Source: Vibrio sp. FE10
GTDB taxonomy: Bacteria > Pseudomonadota > Gammaproteobacteria > Enterobacterales > Vibrionaceae
Length of the DNA: 64,000 nt
Assembly: GCF_030297155.1 (NCBI RefSeq)
Contig: NZ_AP028067.1
Span: forward strand, 1,674,001-1,738,000
Direction of reading: 5' to 3'
The notes beneath the pieces were generated by a model that saw nothing but the letters and a program-made list of their open reading frames with translations, had not been told where the DNA came from and made no database searches. The translations under genes were made by a program, and so were the position numbers. This document shows positions 36,154 to 45,615 of this stretch, piece by piece (position 1 is the stretch's first letter; every line of letters starts with the position of its first letter).

Positions 36154-36567
36154 TTAAAATCCATTCGGGTTGTCAATAACGTATAGCCAGCCTCCATCTA
36201 CATATCTCATCACTTCCAGAGCGGTGCCTTTGGGGCCTCCAACTATCTCCCAATTAGACCTAACAAGAGCGGTATCGCCGTTAATATGGATAGATACATC
36301 ATGGGTTAGCATTTCAACGTCACCTTGAAGGTAACCTTTCAATATTGGCTTGATAGCCTTTGGCCCTCTAGCAAGGTTCCCTTGAGCATCAAGGACGAAT
36401 ATGGCGTCTTCATGGAACAGAGTGCCCAGTCCTTCTATGTCTTGTTTTGAAAAGTATTCAGCGAAAAGTTGATGCAGTTCTGTTGGTGACTGCGGTTTTT
36501 TGTAATCTGTTGATGCGTAAGAATAGAAAGTTATAAAGTTTAAAACTATGAACAGAAATATCTTCAT
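36154..36567 (-). CDS. Exported NTF2-like (SnoaL/DUF4440) protein
   Basis: 137 residues. N-terminal signal sequence (FLFIVLNFITFYSYAS). The mature part has the alpha+beta cone pattern HQLFAEYFSKQDIEGLGTLFHEDAIFV and late strands TALVRSNWEIVGG, as in NTF2-like proteins that bind or convert small ligands. The substrate is unknown. It is divergent from the HxlR regulator gene at 36707, which probably controls it. Confidence 0.75.
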   Translation of the reverse strand: MKIFLFIVLNFITFYSYASTDYKKPQSPTELHQLFAEYFSKQDIEGLGTLFHEDAIFVLDAQGNLARGPKAIKPILKGYLQGDVEMLTHDVSIHINGDTALVRSNWEIVGGPKGTALEVMRYVDGGWLYVIDNPNGF

Positions 36568-36706
36568 GGAACCACCTGCTTGTTTGTGTTTTGGGTTGAG
36601 GCCATAATAGATAGGGTGCTTACTAAAAGAAATTAGCTACCTAAAAGTAACTAATTACTGTTAAGTAACTATGCAATTGGTGATTTGAATTAGCTGAGAG
36701 GTAAAT

Positions 36707-37030
36707 ATGAGTGAACAGGGTAAGCAACCTGAAGGTTACTGTAACGCTGATAAATATTTGACCTTGATCTCTACGAAGTGGACTGCTCACATCGTTTGGT
36801 TGTTAGGTCAGAATAGCGAGATACGCTTTGGTCAAATCCAAAAACAGTTGGCCCTGGTGTCTAGTAAAGTACTTAGTGAGAGGCTGAAGTTACTTAGTAA
36901 AGAAGGTTTTATCTGGCGCAGGCAAGAAGAAACCGTTCCTGTGACTGTATATTATGGTCTGACAGAAAAAGGAAAAGAGCTTGCGGACATTGTCGATATC
37001 ATCGTAAAAAAATCTGATAGCTGGGGCTAG
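36707..37030 (+). CDS. HxlR-family transcriptional regulator
   Basis: 107 residues with the HxlR winged helix: YCNADKYLTLISTKWTAHIVWLL then RFGQIQKQLALVSSKVLSERLKLL and the wing VYYGLTEKGKEL. The N-terminal Cys at about residue 12 is near where HxlR-type regulators often carry a redox-sensing cysteine. It is divergent from the NTF2-like gene. Length is typical. Confidence 0.88.
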   Translation: MSEQGKQPEGYCNADKYLTLISTKWTAHIVWLLGQNSEIRFGQIQKQLALVSSKVLSERLKLLSKEGFIWRRQEETVPVTVYYGLTEKGKELADIVDIIVKKSDSWG

Positions 37031-37060
37031 TCTGACGTGACCACAGAAAAGCTATTCTAT

Positions 37061-37123
37061 TATCGAACGTTATTATTTATGGCGGGTTTTCTGCGTTTAC
37101 AGCTTGAGAAGCATCGTTCGATA
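37061..37123. repeat. 9-bp inverted repeat in a gene-free stretch
   Basis: TATCGAACG (37061-37069) and CGTTCGATA (37115-37123) with 45 bases between. The gap 37031-37391 is AT-rich and I see no gene in it. Confidence 0.4.
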
Positions 37124-37391
37124 TTTGGTGGCACACTAAGTATTAGTTAAGTGCTGAATAACCTTATCGGCTAGTGTCTATCTAGATTTTATTACAGATT
37201 TATGAACGGCTAGGTAATGAAGAATTCGAAGTAAATAAAAATGCATACATTAACTGATATATCTCATGTTAATTATATGTATTTTGCATGCTTTGCTTGG
37301 CGTTTATATTCGGATAAATATTGGTATTGAAATATCACACTCGAAGCGGGAGAGTGCAATAGAGTGTGATTGTCATGATTTTAATAGAACA

Positions 37392-38285
37392 TTATTGGGC
37401 TAAGTCAGCAATAAATGTTTGTTTATAACTGGAACTTGTTTTCAGCTCGTCCTTAATCCATTGATTAAACAAGCTAAAGTCAGAATGTATTTGCCAGAAA
37501 AGGGATGCAATAACTCGCTTGCCAAAGAAATCGGGGTGGTCTGTAATCACCTTAAGTTTACTGTCTTCTACGTTTCCTTCGATGAGAAACCCCGGTAAAA
37601 AAGCAATGCCTTTTTGAGCTTTGCACAGTTCGATAATGGTGGCTAAATCATCCAGTCGCCATAGATTATATGAGGCGATGTTCGACAAATTCAGCAGCTC
37701 TTCACAGCCATCCATTAATAGAACACGTTGAGATGGCGCGTGAGACTTCAAGGATACCAAGTCTTCGTGGGCCACCCACCAACAGTTGACGTGAAAAAGC
37801 TCTTCTATATTAAAATCGTTATTTGTCTTGTGATAGGGGTTACCTAACGCTAAGTCTATCTTTCCTTCATTAACGTAATTACCTAAAACGAAACTTGGTT
37901 TAGTCACAACAAGTAGGTCGACATTAGGAAAAGCCTCTGAAAATGCCAACAATGCCTTTTTTACGTTTTTGTTGAAAACTAATGGATCGATGCCCACGCG
38001 GTAAACTATCTGGTCGGATAGATTCATTTGTTCTGCAATAGTGATTAACTCACGATATTTTGATACTACAGGTAAAGATAATTGGAATAGGCGTTTTCCT
38101 TTCTCAGTTAACCAGACTTTAGAGTGTTCTCTATTAAATAAATTGAAACCCAAGTCTGACTCTAGGTTTTGCACAGCGGTACTAACCGTTGACTGAGACT
38201 TGCCAAGCTTACGTGCAGCAGAGCTAAATGAACCTTCTTCAACTACTGCTATGAACGAAACAATATTTTCGAAATGTAGTTTCAT
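37392..38285 (-). CDS. LysR-family transcriptional regulator
   Basis: 297 residues from the ATG at 38285 (MKLHFENIVSFIAVVEEGSF), chosen over an upstream ATG eight codons earlier because LysR proteins usually begin close to this pattern. Helix-turn-helix SFSSAARKLGKSQSTVSTAVQNLE, then the effector domain. Its target is not clear because no gene is divergent nearby; the 420-base gap downstream of the start ends at flp, so the tad locus is a possibility. Confidence 0.88.
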   Translation of the reverse strand: MKLHFENIVSFIAVVEEGSFSSAARKLGKSQSTVSTAVQNLESDLGFNLFNREHSKVWLTEKGKRLFQLSLPVVSKYRELITIAEQMNLSDQIVYRVGIDPLVFNKNVKKALLAFSEAFPNVDLLVVTKPSFVLGNYVNEGKIDLALGNPYHKTNNDFNIEELFHVNCWWVAHEDLVSLKSHAPSQRVLLMDGCEELLNLSNIASYNLWRLDDLATIIELCKAQKGIAFLPGFLIEGNVEDSKLKVITDHPDFFGKRVIASLFWQIHSDFSLFNQWIKDELKTSSSYKQTFIADLAQ

Positions 38286-38636
38286 GATTCGACTAACCTT
38301 TTGACACAAAGAAATTATATTTTTTATGGTTTGTTGATTCGAAGAACAATAGCGTGATGATAATTGTATTTCAACATGTTTTATAAGGAGTAATAAAGAT
38401 CGATGAATTATCTATTAGGCTAGTTCCAAAGCTTATATAAATTTTGGATTAAGTTAAACATTGATGTATGTCTTATTTTTTCAAGTTTATAAATTTAAAT
38501 ATTCATTTTGTTTTTTAGCTGTTTTTTAATGTAAGTGTTTGTCATGTATGGACTTTGTATTTCTGTTGATATTTTAAAAGGTGTTTGTTCTGATCGTTTT
38601 TTACACGACCTATAGATTGAATCGATAGGGGGTATT

Positions 38637-38665
38637 TTCCATAGATTGGTGGTGCTAATTATAAT
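38637..38665 (+). promoter_or_regulatory. Candidate promoter of the tad locus
   Basis: TATAAT at 38660-38665 with a poor -35 (TTCCAT at 38637, 17 bases before). It lies 41 bases before the flp ATG. The rest of the 38286-38705 gap is AT-rich and shows no gene. Confidence 0.4.
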
Positions 38666-38705
38666 GGCGACGAATTTTCAACAGCCCTTATAGGAAGACA
38701 TAATA

Positions 38706-38912
38706 ATGATTACTAAGCTATACGTTAAAACAAGCATGTTTCTATCACAATTCAAGAACGATGAGCGCGGAGTAACTGCAATTGAATATGGTCTTATTGC
38801 AGTAGCAATGGCTGTATTAGTAACTACTGCAGTAGGCGCTGATGGTTTCATTGGCAAACTAGAAGGTGCTTTCGAAGATGTAGCTACTGCTATTGATAAT
38901 GCGGGCAGCTAA
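38706..38912 (+). CDS. flp: Flp-type pilin
   Basis: 68 residues. The prepilin-processing motif GVTAIEYGLIAVAMAVLV follows a basic leader with cut after Gly; Glu at +5 and Tyr at +6 define Flp pilins. It forms the adhesive tad pilus filament. It is the first gene of the locus, separated by a hairpin from the assembly genes, as expected for an abundant subunit. Confidence 0.95.
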   Translation: MITKLYVKTSMFLSQFKNDERGVTAIEYGLIAVAMAVLVTTAVGADGFIGKLEGAFEDVATAIDNAGS

Positions 38913-38958
38913 CATCAAGCTTTATTGACCAATTTAGAATATATCGAAAGATATTTGT

Positions 38959-38986
38959 GCCAGACCTATGTTTTCATTGGTCTGGC
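38959..38986 (+). terminator. Hairpin after flp
   Basis: GCCAGACC / GGTCTGGC, 8 bp, extendable to 11 bp with one mismatch, loop of 12 bases. No T-run. It may protect or partly terminate the flp transcript so that pilin is made in excess of the assembly proteins. Confidence 0.55.
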
Positions 38987-39057
38987 TCAGTTAATTGGGA
39001 ATATCAATTAAGACTTGCTTACGTCAATCCATATAAATTTAGGCAATATTTCCAATT

Positions 39058-39510
39058 TTGAGTTTTGAAGTGTATTTACTGATTTTGGCAATCGTGTGTG
39101 TCTATGTATCGGTTACCGATTTTCTCTATCGCAAGATACAAAATCACGCATTGTTGATATTACTCTTTTTGCAATGTTTTCTGTCACCGTTAGACATTCA
39201 AATTATGAGCTTTTTACTGGTGTTAGGGGGAGGGCTGATTGTTTACGCCCTGATTTGGATTGGAGCCGGTGATATTAAATATGCCGCAGTTCTATCACTT
39301 ACTATACCTCTCAACGATTTACTTTGGGCGTTTGTTATGACGGCTTTTGCTGGTGGTTTTCTAGCTGTTATTTATCTCGTAAAGAACAAGCTGATAAGTA
39401 AAAAGCTAACAAGAAAAACGTCGAACGACCAACAAGGTATTCCATATGGGATAGCAATTAGCGTTGGATTCTACTTGGTAATTTTAACTCAAAACACGCC
39501 ACATATTTAA
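39058..39510 (+). CDS. tadV: Prepilin peptidase TadV/CpaA
   Basis: 150 residues, mainly membrane helices. The two catalytic aspartates of type IV prepilin peptidases are seen in VTDFLYRKIQN near the start and GAGDIKYAAV near residue 70. It cleaves and may methylate Flp prepilin. The start is TTG at 39058 with weak ribosome-binding sequence; a later start would remove the first helix. It is short, as CpaA/TadV proteins are. Confidence 0.9.
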   Translation: MSFEVYLLILAIVCVYVSVTDFLYRKIQNHALLILLFLQCFLSPLDIQIMSFLLVLGGGLIVYALIWIGAGDIKYAAVLSLTIPLNDLLWAFVMTAFAGGFLAVIYLVKNKLISKKLTRKTSNDQQGIPYGIAISVGFYLVILTQNTPHI

Positions 39511-39531
39511 ACCTCCAAGAATGAGAACATT

Positions 39532-40356
39532 ATGAGATCTCGACTGGTATTACTTGTTGCCATTGCTGCCTTAATAGTGGGCGCGCTAGGCGTTGTCGAT
39601 TTGTTGAAGAGTGAACCTCAACCGACAACGACCGCTGTAGTGGTGGAAGATAAAAATGAAGAGCATGTTGCCGTTTGGATGACCACGGAACCTTATGAAA
39701 AAGGACGTGCGATCGATGCGCAAGGTGTCGTAAAACAACAACTCCCTCTTAGTGAAGCATTAACGCTTGGTGTCAGAGAAGATGCACAAATCAGCTTTTC
39801 GCCCTCCATTTTGCTCAATCGCAGCCTTAACGCAGGTGAGGTTGTACTGCCTGAATATCAAGTGACGCCAGGCCAACCCGGATACATCGACCTTTTGATC
39901 ACGGAAGGCATGACGTTATACCCACTTAAAGTCAGTGACAAAAACCTAATCAACGATTACATCCGCCCTGGAACGTCCATCGATATCCTCACTGTGAGTT
40001 CTCCAAACGACAACTTAGCCGGAATTATCGATAAGCCGAAGCGCTTTAGGGGTGTGAAGGCTTCAATGTTTCTTAAAAATGTAAAAGTGCTCAACATTGG
40101 CAATGACGCAACTGGCGACAGTTCTATTACTGCTCGCGCTCCGAGTAAAGAGGATGGACTGACTACGGTGGTCATCGAAGTTAGCCCCGACGAATTACTA
40201 AAGCTTGCGCTAGCACAACGAACAATGCACATCGAAATTTACCGAAGCCAAACCTACACGCAACCCGAGTTCGCGGAGGTGCGCAATATTATCGATAACT
40301 ATACAGGGATTTCTGAGTTACGTGGTAACGAAAGCAACCCGAGAGAGGCTTTGTGA
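39532..40356 (+). CDS. rcpC: Flp pilus assembly protein RcpC/CpaB
   Basis: 274 residues: an N-terminal membrane helix (VLLVAIAALIVGALGVVDLL) then SAF-like and RcpC domains in the periplasm (YIRPGTSIDILTVSSP near residue 143). It works with the secretin at the outer membrane. It ends in an overlap with rcpA: the rcpA ATG at 40353 lies in the last codons. Confidence 0.93.
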   Translation: MRSRLVLLVAIAALIVGALGVVDLLKSEPQPTTTAVVVEDKNEEHVAVWMTTEPYEKGRAIDAQGVVKQQLPLSEALTLGVREDAQISFSPSILLNRSLNAGEVVLPEYQVTPGQPGYIDLLITEGMTLYPLKVSDKNLINDYIRPGTSIDILTVSSPNDNLAGIIDKPKRFRGVKASMFLKNVKVLNIGNDATGDSSITARAPSKEDGLTTVVIEVSPDELLKLALAQRTMHIEIYRSQTYTQPEFAEVRNIIDNYTGISELRGNESNPREAL

Positions 40357-41726
40357 TGATGATTCACCATCGAATCAAACAAGTACTGTTTGCTTCCATT
40401 CTAGCGCCACTGATTGGCTTACTTTCTATAACAAACGCTTTTGCCGCCGATCGCTCCATCACGCTCAACGATGGTCAGCACATCCAGTTAAAAAGTCCGA
40501 TTGGCCAAGTGTTTATTAATAACCCTGACATCGTCGACTACAAAATAATCAACGACAACACGATCGTTGTGTTCGCCAATGCTATTGGGCAAGCACGACT
40601 GATTGTCTACGGCATTGATGGTGATGTTCTGCTTTCAGACCGCATTATTGTTGATCTGGATTTAACGGATATCAGACGTCAACTCAAATTTCATTTCCCC
40701 GATGCCAAAGTCAAGATTCAGTCTGTGGGAGAGCAAGTCGCAGTGAGTGGTCTTGTTGATTCCGAAGCGACTCGTGACGACATCTATCGTTTGGTTGCCA
40801 CTCTGCTTGGACGAGAAAAAACAGAGAAATGGGACAAAACGGTGAAGCTGGAGTTTAAGTCCGATAGCTCAAATTATGAAGAACCCGAAAGCATGGTGTT
40901 TGCCCGCAATATGACGTGGGAAGGGATCATTGAACGCATTGAAGTTGCAACGACCCAGCAAGTGAACGTCAAAATATCAGTGGCTCAAGTCACCGAATCA
41001 TTTGGACAAACCGTTGGTGTCGACTGGAGTTCCGTAGGTTCAAGTGTTGGCGAATTTGTCTTCGACCAGTTCGATGCTGCAAACCTCAGCACGTTAATCA
41101 CGGCATTAGGCAATGACCAGATCGCAGAGGTATTGGCCGAGCCCAACTTGACCGTGTTGTCCGGTGAGTCAGCAAGTTTCCTTGTGGGCGGCGAAGTGCC
41201 CGTTATCGTGTCGACCAGCAGCAACGTGAACATTTCTTTCAAAGAGTTCGGTATCAAACTCGATCTTACTGCGAAAGTGCTTAGCCAAGACAGAATCCGA
41301 ATGCAACTCGCGCCAGAAGTGAGCGAAGTAGAAGGCTATGTAGAAGCGGCTGGCATCAAAGTACCGCAACTGGCTTCACGACGAGCGATGACAACCGTTG
41401 AGTTAGCCGATGGCGATAGCTTCGTGCTTGGTGGCTTGATGAGCAGTGCTGATTTGGAAAAAATGCAAAAGATCCCTTTTATGGGCGATATACCAGTCTT
41501 GGGTGCAGCCTTCCGCAAAGCAACCACAGAAAGAAAACGAACTGAATTGATCATCGTTGCTACCGTGAATCTTGTTGAACCGATGAAACCGAAAGACATT
41601 CAACTCCCTTACATCAAGAAGACCTCAACTTTGGCGCGTTGGCTAAACATTAAGTGGGATGGCAAGTCGGTGACCTCTTCCGATGCAACGATTCGTCTGT
41701 TGTCGCAAGGAGGGTTTATCCAATGA
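40353..41726 (+). CDS. rcpA: Tad secretin RcpA/CpaC
   Basis: 457 residues with a signal peptide (ending in TNAFAA), an N-terminal BON/pilus-type domain (RSITLNDGQHIQLKSPIGQVF), and a secretin C-domain with VAEVLAEPNLTVLSGESASFLVGGEVP, the conserved beta-domain core. It forms the outer-membrane channel through which the Flp pilus leaves. Overlaps both neighbours by ATGA-type junctions. Confidence 0.95.
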   Translation: MMMIHHRIKQVLFASILAPLIGLLSITNAFAADRSITLNDGQHIQLKSPIGQVFINNPDIVDYKIINDNTIVVFANAIGQARLIVYGIDGDVLLSDRIIVDLDLTDIRRQLKFHFPDAKVKIQSVGEQVAVSGLVDSEATRDDIYRLVATLLGREKTEKWDKTVKLEFKSDSSNYEEPESMVFARNMTWEGIIERIEVATTQQVNVKISVAQVTESFGQTVGVDWSSVGSSVGEFVFDQFDAANLSTLITALGNDQIAEVLAEPNLTVLSGESASFLVGGEVPVIVSTSSNVNISFKEFGIKLDLTAKVLSQDRIRMQLAPEVSEVEGYVEAAGIKVPQLASRRAMTTVELADGDSFVLGGLMSSADLEKMQKIPFMGDIPVLGAAFRKATTERKRTELIIVATVNLVEPMKPKDIQLPYIKKTSTLARWLNIKWDGKSVTSSDATIRLLSQGGFIQ

Positions 41727-42202
41727 AGAAATTACTATTAATGGCGTTATTTACCACGTCACTTTTAGGCTGCGCCTCTGAGCAATATTTTGTTGGTCAT
41801 GGTGCTGAAGCCTTGGTGTACAAAGAGCACCACAGTTTTGATTTTGCGATAAAAAATCGTTCGGAAACGACTAAACAGATCACTGCTTTGATTCAAGATA
41901 TTGAATCAACGGACAAAGAAGCCACTTATGTCGTGGATTACAAATCAAACCGTAGCAAACAGATGCTGCAGGCGATTTTCGATCAATATCCGTCGCATGT
42001 CATCGCGCCACAAAGAGTCTCGTATCGAAGCGCTCAGTTGTTACCGAGCGACTTAAAGATTCAGGTGACCTTAACGCGTTTGAAGACTCAAGAATGCGCG
42101 CCAGCACAGATTCACGTTCGGTTGAGGCAGTCAGACTGCTTTGCGGAATCGATGCGTTTGAAGCAAGTGGCTTACAAGTCTCGATTGGTAGGAGAGCAAT
42201 AA
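41723..42202 (+). CDS. rcpB: Tad locus lipoprotein RcpB-like
   Basis: 159 residues. Signal and lipobox LLLMALFTTSLLGC (Cys near 17) make it a lipoprotein. It sits in the position of RcpB/CpaD between the secretin and TadZ. The start at 41723 follows AAGGAGGG and overlaps the rcpA stop (ATGA). Sequence conservation in this family is low, so the name rests mainly on position and lipoprotein nature. Confidence 0.8.
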   Translation: MKKLLLMALFTTSLLGCASEQYFVGHGAEALVYKEHHSFDFAIKNRSETTKQITALIQDIESTDKEATYVVDYKSNRSKQMLQAIFDQYPSHVIAPQRVSYRSAQLLPSDLKIQVTLTRLKTQECAPAQIHVRLRQSDCFAESMRLKQVAYKSRLVGEQ

Positions 42203-43443
42203 TGTTTGACCTAACTAAAGCGTTAACAACAAAGGCCAAGCCAGTTCAGACCGGAACGACAGGTGTTGCCGGATGTACTTTGTTCTACCAATCTCAAGAG
42301 TGTTTAGACCTTGTTCAAGAAGTCTTTCGATTTGAAGGATGGAATGACCCTGCATGCGTTAAAGCCAAAGCCGGCTTGACCAAGCTAACAGAACAACAAA
42401 GTAGCCACATTGTGATTCTAGAGCTTAATGAATCGACCAATGTGGTTGAAGACGCTAAATCCTTTGCCAGTAAACTACCCACGCATAAAGGGGTGGTTGT
42501 GATTGGTAAAGAGGATGCGATTTCTACGCTTCGTTCGCTTAAAGACATGGGTTTTTACTACGTGTTCTGGCCAGTGAATAAGCAGGAATTTGCTGACTTC
42601 TTAAACCACGTAAGTAAGAACCTTAAGACTTTCTCTGGTGTGAGCCAAAAACGCAAAGCGAAGCGAGTGGCGATTGTCGGTTCAAAAGGCGGCGTGGGCG
42701 CATCGTTTTTAGCAACTGAGTTGAGTTCACTATTGTCGACTCAAGGCTCGGATACGATTCTCGTCGATCATCAATATGCGGATACCAACATTGATGTCTT
42801 GCTCGGCCTAAAAGACTTTAAGCCGAGAACCATCGATGAGTTCACTGCGCCATTGCATGAAATGGATGAAGAAGGGGCGTTGAGTTACCTAATCAATGCT
42901 CGCAAGAACTTACGTCTGTTAGCGATTGATGGCGACATGAGTCAAATCGATGTTCTTAATTACAACCAAACCTTGTGTGAGCTGTTAGCGCGCAACACCA
43001 ATTTCATTATTGAAGACTTTTCTGGTGGCGTGGATTTCAAAGTTGAACCTCAACTCTTGGTAGAAAACTTCGACGTGGTTGTGCTGGTGTTGGACGCGTC
43101 AGTCTCTTCAGTAAGAAGTGCAAAACGACTGTATGAAAAAGTCTCCAACTTACAGCTTTCGCTATCGTCGCGTACTCGCCTGATTACCGTGGTGAACTAC
43201 CATCGCCCGGAAAGTGCCTACGTCTTACAAAAGCCCGATCTGATTAAGTATTTAGGCACCAATGTTGACCTCGAAGTCGATTACTGCAAAGCGTTAGCGC
43301 ACATCATTATCGATGGTAAACGCGGCCATAAGCACGACCGTCACATTAGTCGTTCTATGGAACAACTGGTGAAGCTGATTAATGGTCAGCCGATGGATCA
43401 GAAGGGTATGAATTCTTGGTTGAAAAAGGTGCGTGCTAAATGA
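42202..43443 (+). CDS. tadZ: Pilus localisation protein TadZ/CpaE
   Basis: 413 residues. N-terminal receiver-like domain (about 1-135), then a MinD/ParA-type ATPase with the deviant Walker A GSKGGVGASF near residue 158. It sets the cell position of the tad machine. The start is chosen at 42202 because it overlaps the preceding stop (TAATG) with GGAG upstream; the longer open frame overlaps rcpB. Confidence 0.93.
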   Translation: MFDLTKALTTKAKPVQTGTTGVAGCTLFYQSQECLDLVQEVFRFEGWNDPACVKAKAGLTKLTEQQSSHIVILELNESTNVVEDAKSFASKLPTHKGVVVIGKEDAISTLRSLKDMGFYYVFWPVNKQEFADFLNHVSKNLKTFSGVSQKRKAKRVAIVGSKGGVGASFLATELSSLLSTQGSDTILVDHQYADTNIDVLLGLKDFKPRTIDEFTAPLHEMDEEGALSYLINARKNLRLLAIDGDMSQIDVLNYNQTLCELLARNTNFIIEDFSGGVDFKVEPQLLVENFDVVVLVLDASVSSVRSAKRLYEKVSNLQLSLSSRTRLITVVNYHRPESAYVLQKPDLIKYLGTNVDLEVDYCKALAHIIIDGKRGHKHDRHISRSMEQLVKLINGQPMDQKGMNSWLKKVRAK

Positions 43444-44711
43444 GTTCTAACAAAGACTTATACCTCGCGTTTCGTGGCCAGATTTTTGAAGCCCTAGATG
43501 CAGAAGCGGTTCAGAAAATGAGCCGTCGAGACCTTGAATCGCAGATACAAGCGGCGGTTGATTTGTTGGCGAATAGCTACCAAAGACCGATCACCTCGAT
43601 GATGAAGTCAGGCTTGGTGAAAAGCCTGATTGATGAACTGTTTGGTTTGGGACCTTTACAGCCCTTGGTCGAAGACCAGTCTATTTCCGATATCATGGTG
43701 AACGGGCCCAACAACATCTTTTTCGAACGACACGGCAAGGTGAAAAAGTCCGAAGTCTCGTTTGTAAATGAAGAGCAGTTGTTAGCCATTGCTAAGCGTA
43801 TTGCCTCACGTGTCGGAAGACGTGTCGATGAACTTTCACCGACAGTCGACGCCAGGTTAGAAGACGGCAGCCGTGTGAACATCGTGATTCCTCCCATTTC
43901 GTTGGATGGTACTTCGATCTCTATTCGTAAGTTCAGAGAGCAGAACATCGGCTTTGAAGATTTGATTGGCTTCGGGTCTATGTCTCCAGATATGGCGAGA
44001 GTGCTGATGATCGCTTCACGCTGTCGCATCAATGTGTTGATTTCTGGCGGTACCGGCTCAGGTAAAACCACATTGCTTAACGCGCTATCTCAATACATCG
44101 CAGAAGATGAACGTATCGTTACCATTGAAGATGCGGCTGAACTGCGTCTGCAACAACCCAATTTAGTTCGACTGGAAACGCGAACCTCAAGTGTTGAACA
44201 AACTGGGGCAGTGACTCAACGTGAGTTGGTAATCAATGCACTTCGTATGCGTCCAGACCGTATTATCCTCGGGGAGTGTCGTGGCTCTGAAGCGTTCGAA
44301 ATGCTGCAAGCCATGAATACCGGACACGATGGGTCGATGTCTACGTTGCACGCCAATACCCCGCGCGATGCCATTGCTCGTGTTGAATCGATGGTGATGA
44401 TGGCGAACCTAAATCAGCCTCTGGATGCGATTAGAAGAACGATCGTGAGTGCCGTTCAAATGATTGTTCAGGTTAACAGGCTGCGCGATGGGTCTCGCAA
44501 GATCACAAGCATCTCGGAAATCGTCGGCCTAGAAGGCGACAGCGTGGTGATGGAAGAGATTTATCGTTTTCGTTATGACGACGCGCACTACGGAGAAACC
44601 GTTAAAGGCGAATTTGTCACCGACGGCATTATGCAGCGATCTGAGCTTGTGAAAAAAGCGCAATTCTTCGGGCTCTACGAAGAGCTGAAAGCATCGTTTA
44701 AGGGGGCCTAG
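43440..44711 (+). CDS. tadA: Tad pilus ATPase TadA/CpaF
   Basis: 423 residues. Secretion ATPase of the VirB11/PulE type: N-terminal domain ending [23 protein letters not shown], Walker A GGTGSGKT at 203-210, Asp box and Walker B ([14 protein letters not shown]), and the His box [11 protein letters not shown]. It powers pilus assembly and retraction in the cytoplasm. Overlaps tadZ by 4 bases. Confidence 0.97.
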   Translation: MSSNKDLYLAFRGQIFEALDAEAVQKMSRRDLESQIQAAVDLLANSYQRPITSMMKSGLVKSLIDELFGLGPLQPLVEDQSISDIMVNGPNNIFFERHGKVKKSEVSFVNEEQLLAIAKRIASRVGRRVDELSPTVDARLEDGSRVNIVIPPISLDGTSISIRKFREQNIGFEDLIGFGSMSPDMARVLMIASRCRINVLISGGTGSGKTTLLNALSQYIAEDERIVTIEDAAELRLQQPNLVRLETRTSSVEQTGAVTQRELVINALRMRPDRIILGECRGSEAFEMLQAMNTGHDGSMSTLHANTPRDAIARVESMVMMANLNQPLDAIRRTIVSAVQMIVQVNRLRDGSRKITSISEIVGLEGDSVVMEEIYRFRYDDAHYGETVKGEFVTDGIMQRSELVKKAQFFGLYEELKASFKGA

Positions 44712-44712
44712 C

Positions 44713-45615
44713 ATGCTTTGGCTTTCGTTAATCCTCTTTGCGTTTGTGTTGCTTTTGATCCGAGATTCAAAGGTAAAAAAGGTCAATCAGTTTTTCAATA
44801 TTGAAGAAGTAGAAGCTGAAAACTTCAATGCCATTAACGTCAAGTCATTGGTACGTAAGCAAAACTGGCAAAAACTCAAAGAGTCTGTGTCACCCACCTT
44901 GATGGTGTTAGGTCCACGCTCTTCTTTATACATCGCGCTCTATATTACGGGTAGCATCATCGCATCTTGGTACATCGTTGTTGAGTTGTTATCAATCACT
45001 AATACGTGGTTTGTACTGGGTTCATCTATGGTGTTTACCCTTTGCGGTTATCGATTCCTGGTCACAAGAAGACGTCGAGAATTTGAGAATACGTTCCCTG
45101 ATGCGCTGAACATTCTAATGAGTGCGGTAACGGCCGGTGACAGCTTAATGCAAGCTATCGGTTATGTAGGCGATGTGATGCACAACCCAATTGGTCGTGA
45201 ATTTAAGTTAATGGGTGACCGACTGAAATTGGGTGAGTCTCCAGAAGTGGTGCTTAAACGTTCGTGCAAAAACTATCCTTATCCGGAATTTCTTTTCTTT
45301 ACCGTGACGATCAGAGCGAATATCGCGCGAGGCGGGCAACTCAAAGGTGTGTTAGCCCGGTTGATCCGAGTGCTGGTGGATTCTCGAACACTAGAGAAAA
45401 AGAAGATGGCGATGACTTCGGAAGCTCGAATCTCTGCCAAAATTGTTGCCGCGATACCTTTGATTTTTATGCTCATTCTTAACTACGTTAATCCAGATAA
45501 TGTGGAGTTTGTTCTCTACGACCCTGAGGGAAGGCTGGTGCTGTTTTACGTATTGGGTAGTGAGCTTTTCGGTTTATTCCTTGTTTGGTTATTAGTAAGA
45601 GGGGTACGCGCATGA
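44713..45615 (+). CDS. tadB: Inner-membrane platform protein TadB
   Basis: 300 residues with a GspF-type domain (FPDALNILMSAVTAGDSLMQAI near residue 128) and four hydrophobic helices. It forms the inner-membrane platform with TadC. It begins 1 base after the tadA stop. Confidence 0.94.
   Translation: MLWLSLILFAFVLLLIRDSKVKKVNQFFNIEEVEAENFNAINVKSLVRKQNWQKLKESVSPTLMVLGPRSSLYIALYITGSIIASWYIVVELLSITNTWFVLGSSMVFTLCGYRFLVTRRRREFENTFPDALNILMSAVTAGDSLMQAIGYVGDVMHNPIGREFKLMGDRLKLGESPEVVLKRSCKNYPYPEFLFFTVTIRANIARGGQLKGVLARLIRVLVDSRTLEKKKMAMTSEARISAKIVAAIPLIFMLILNYVNPDNVEFVLYDPEGRLVLFYVLGSELFGLFLVWLLVRGVRA

Noticed and set aside
37061..37123. Integron attC site
   Set aside because: The inverted repeat lacks the GTTRRRY/RYYYAAC core and the usual central structure; no cassette genes are beside it.
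42094..42201. N-terminal extension of TadZ
   Set aside because: It overlaps rcpB in another frame; the ATG at 42202 has GGAG and the usual stop/start overlap.
43577..44071. Minus-strand ORF of 164 residues over tadA
   Set aside because: Antisense to the conserved ATPase with no ribosome-binding site or recognisable motif.
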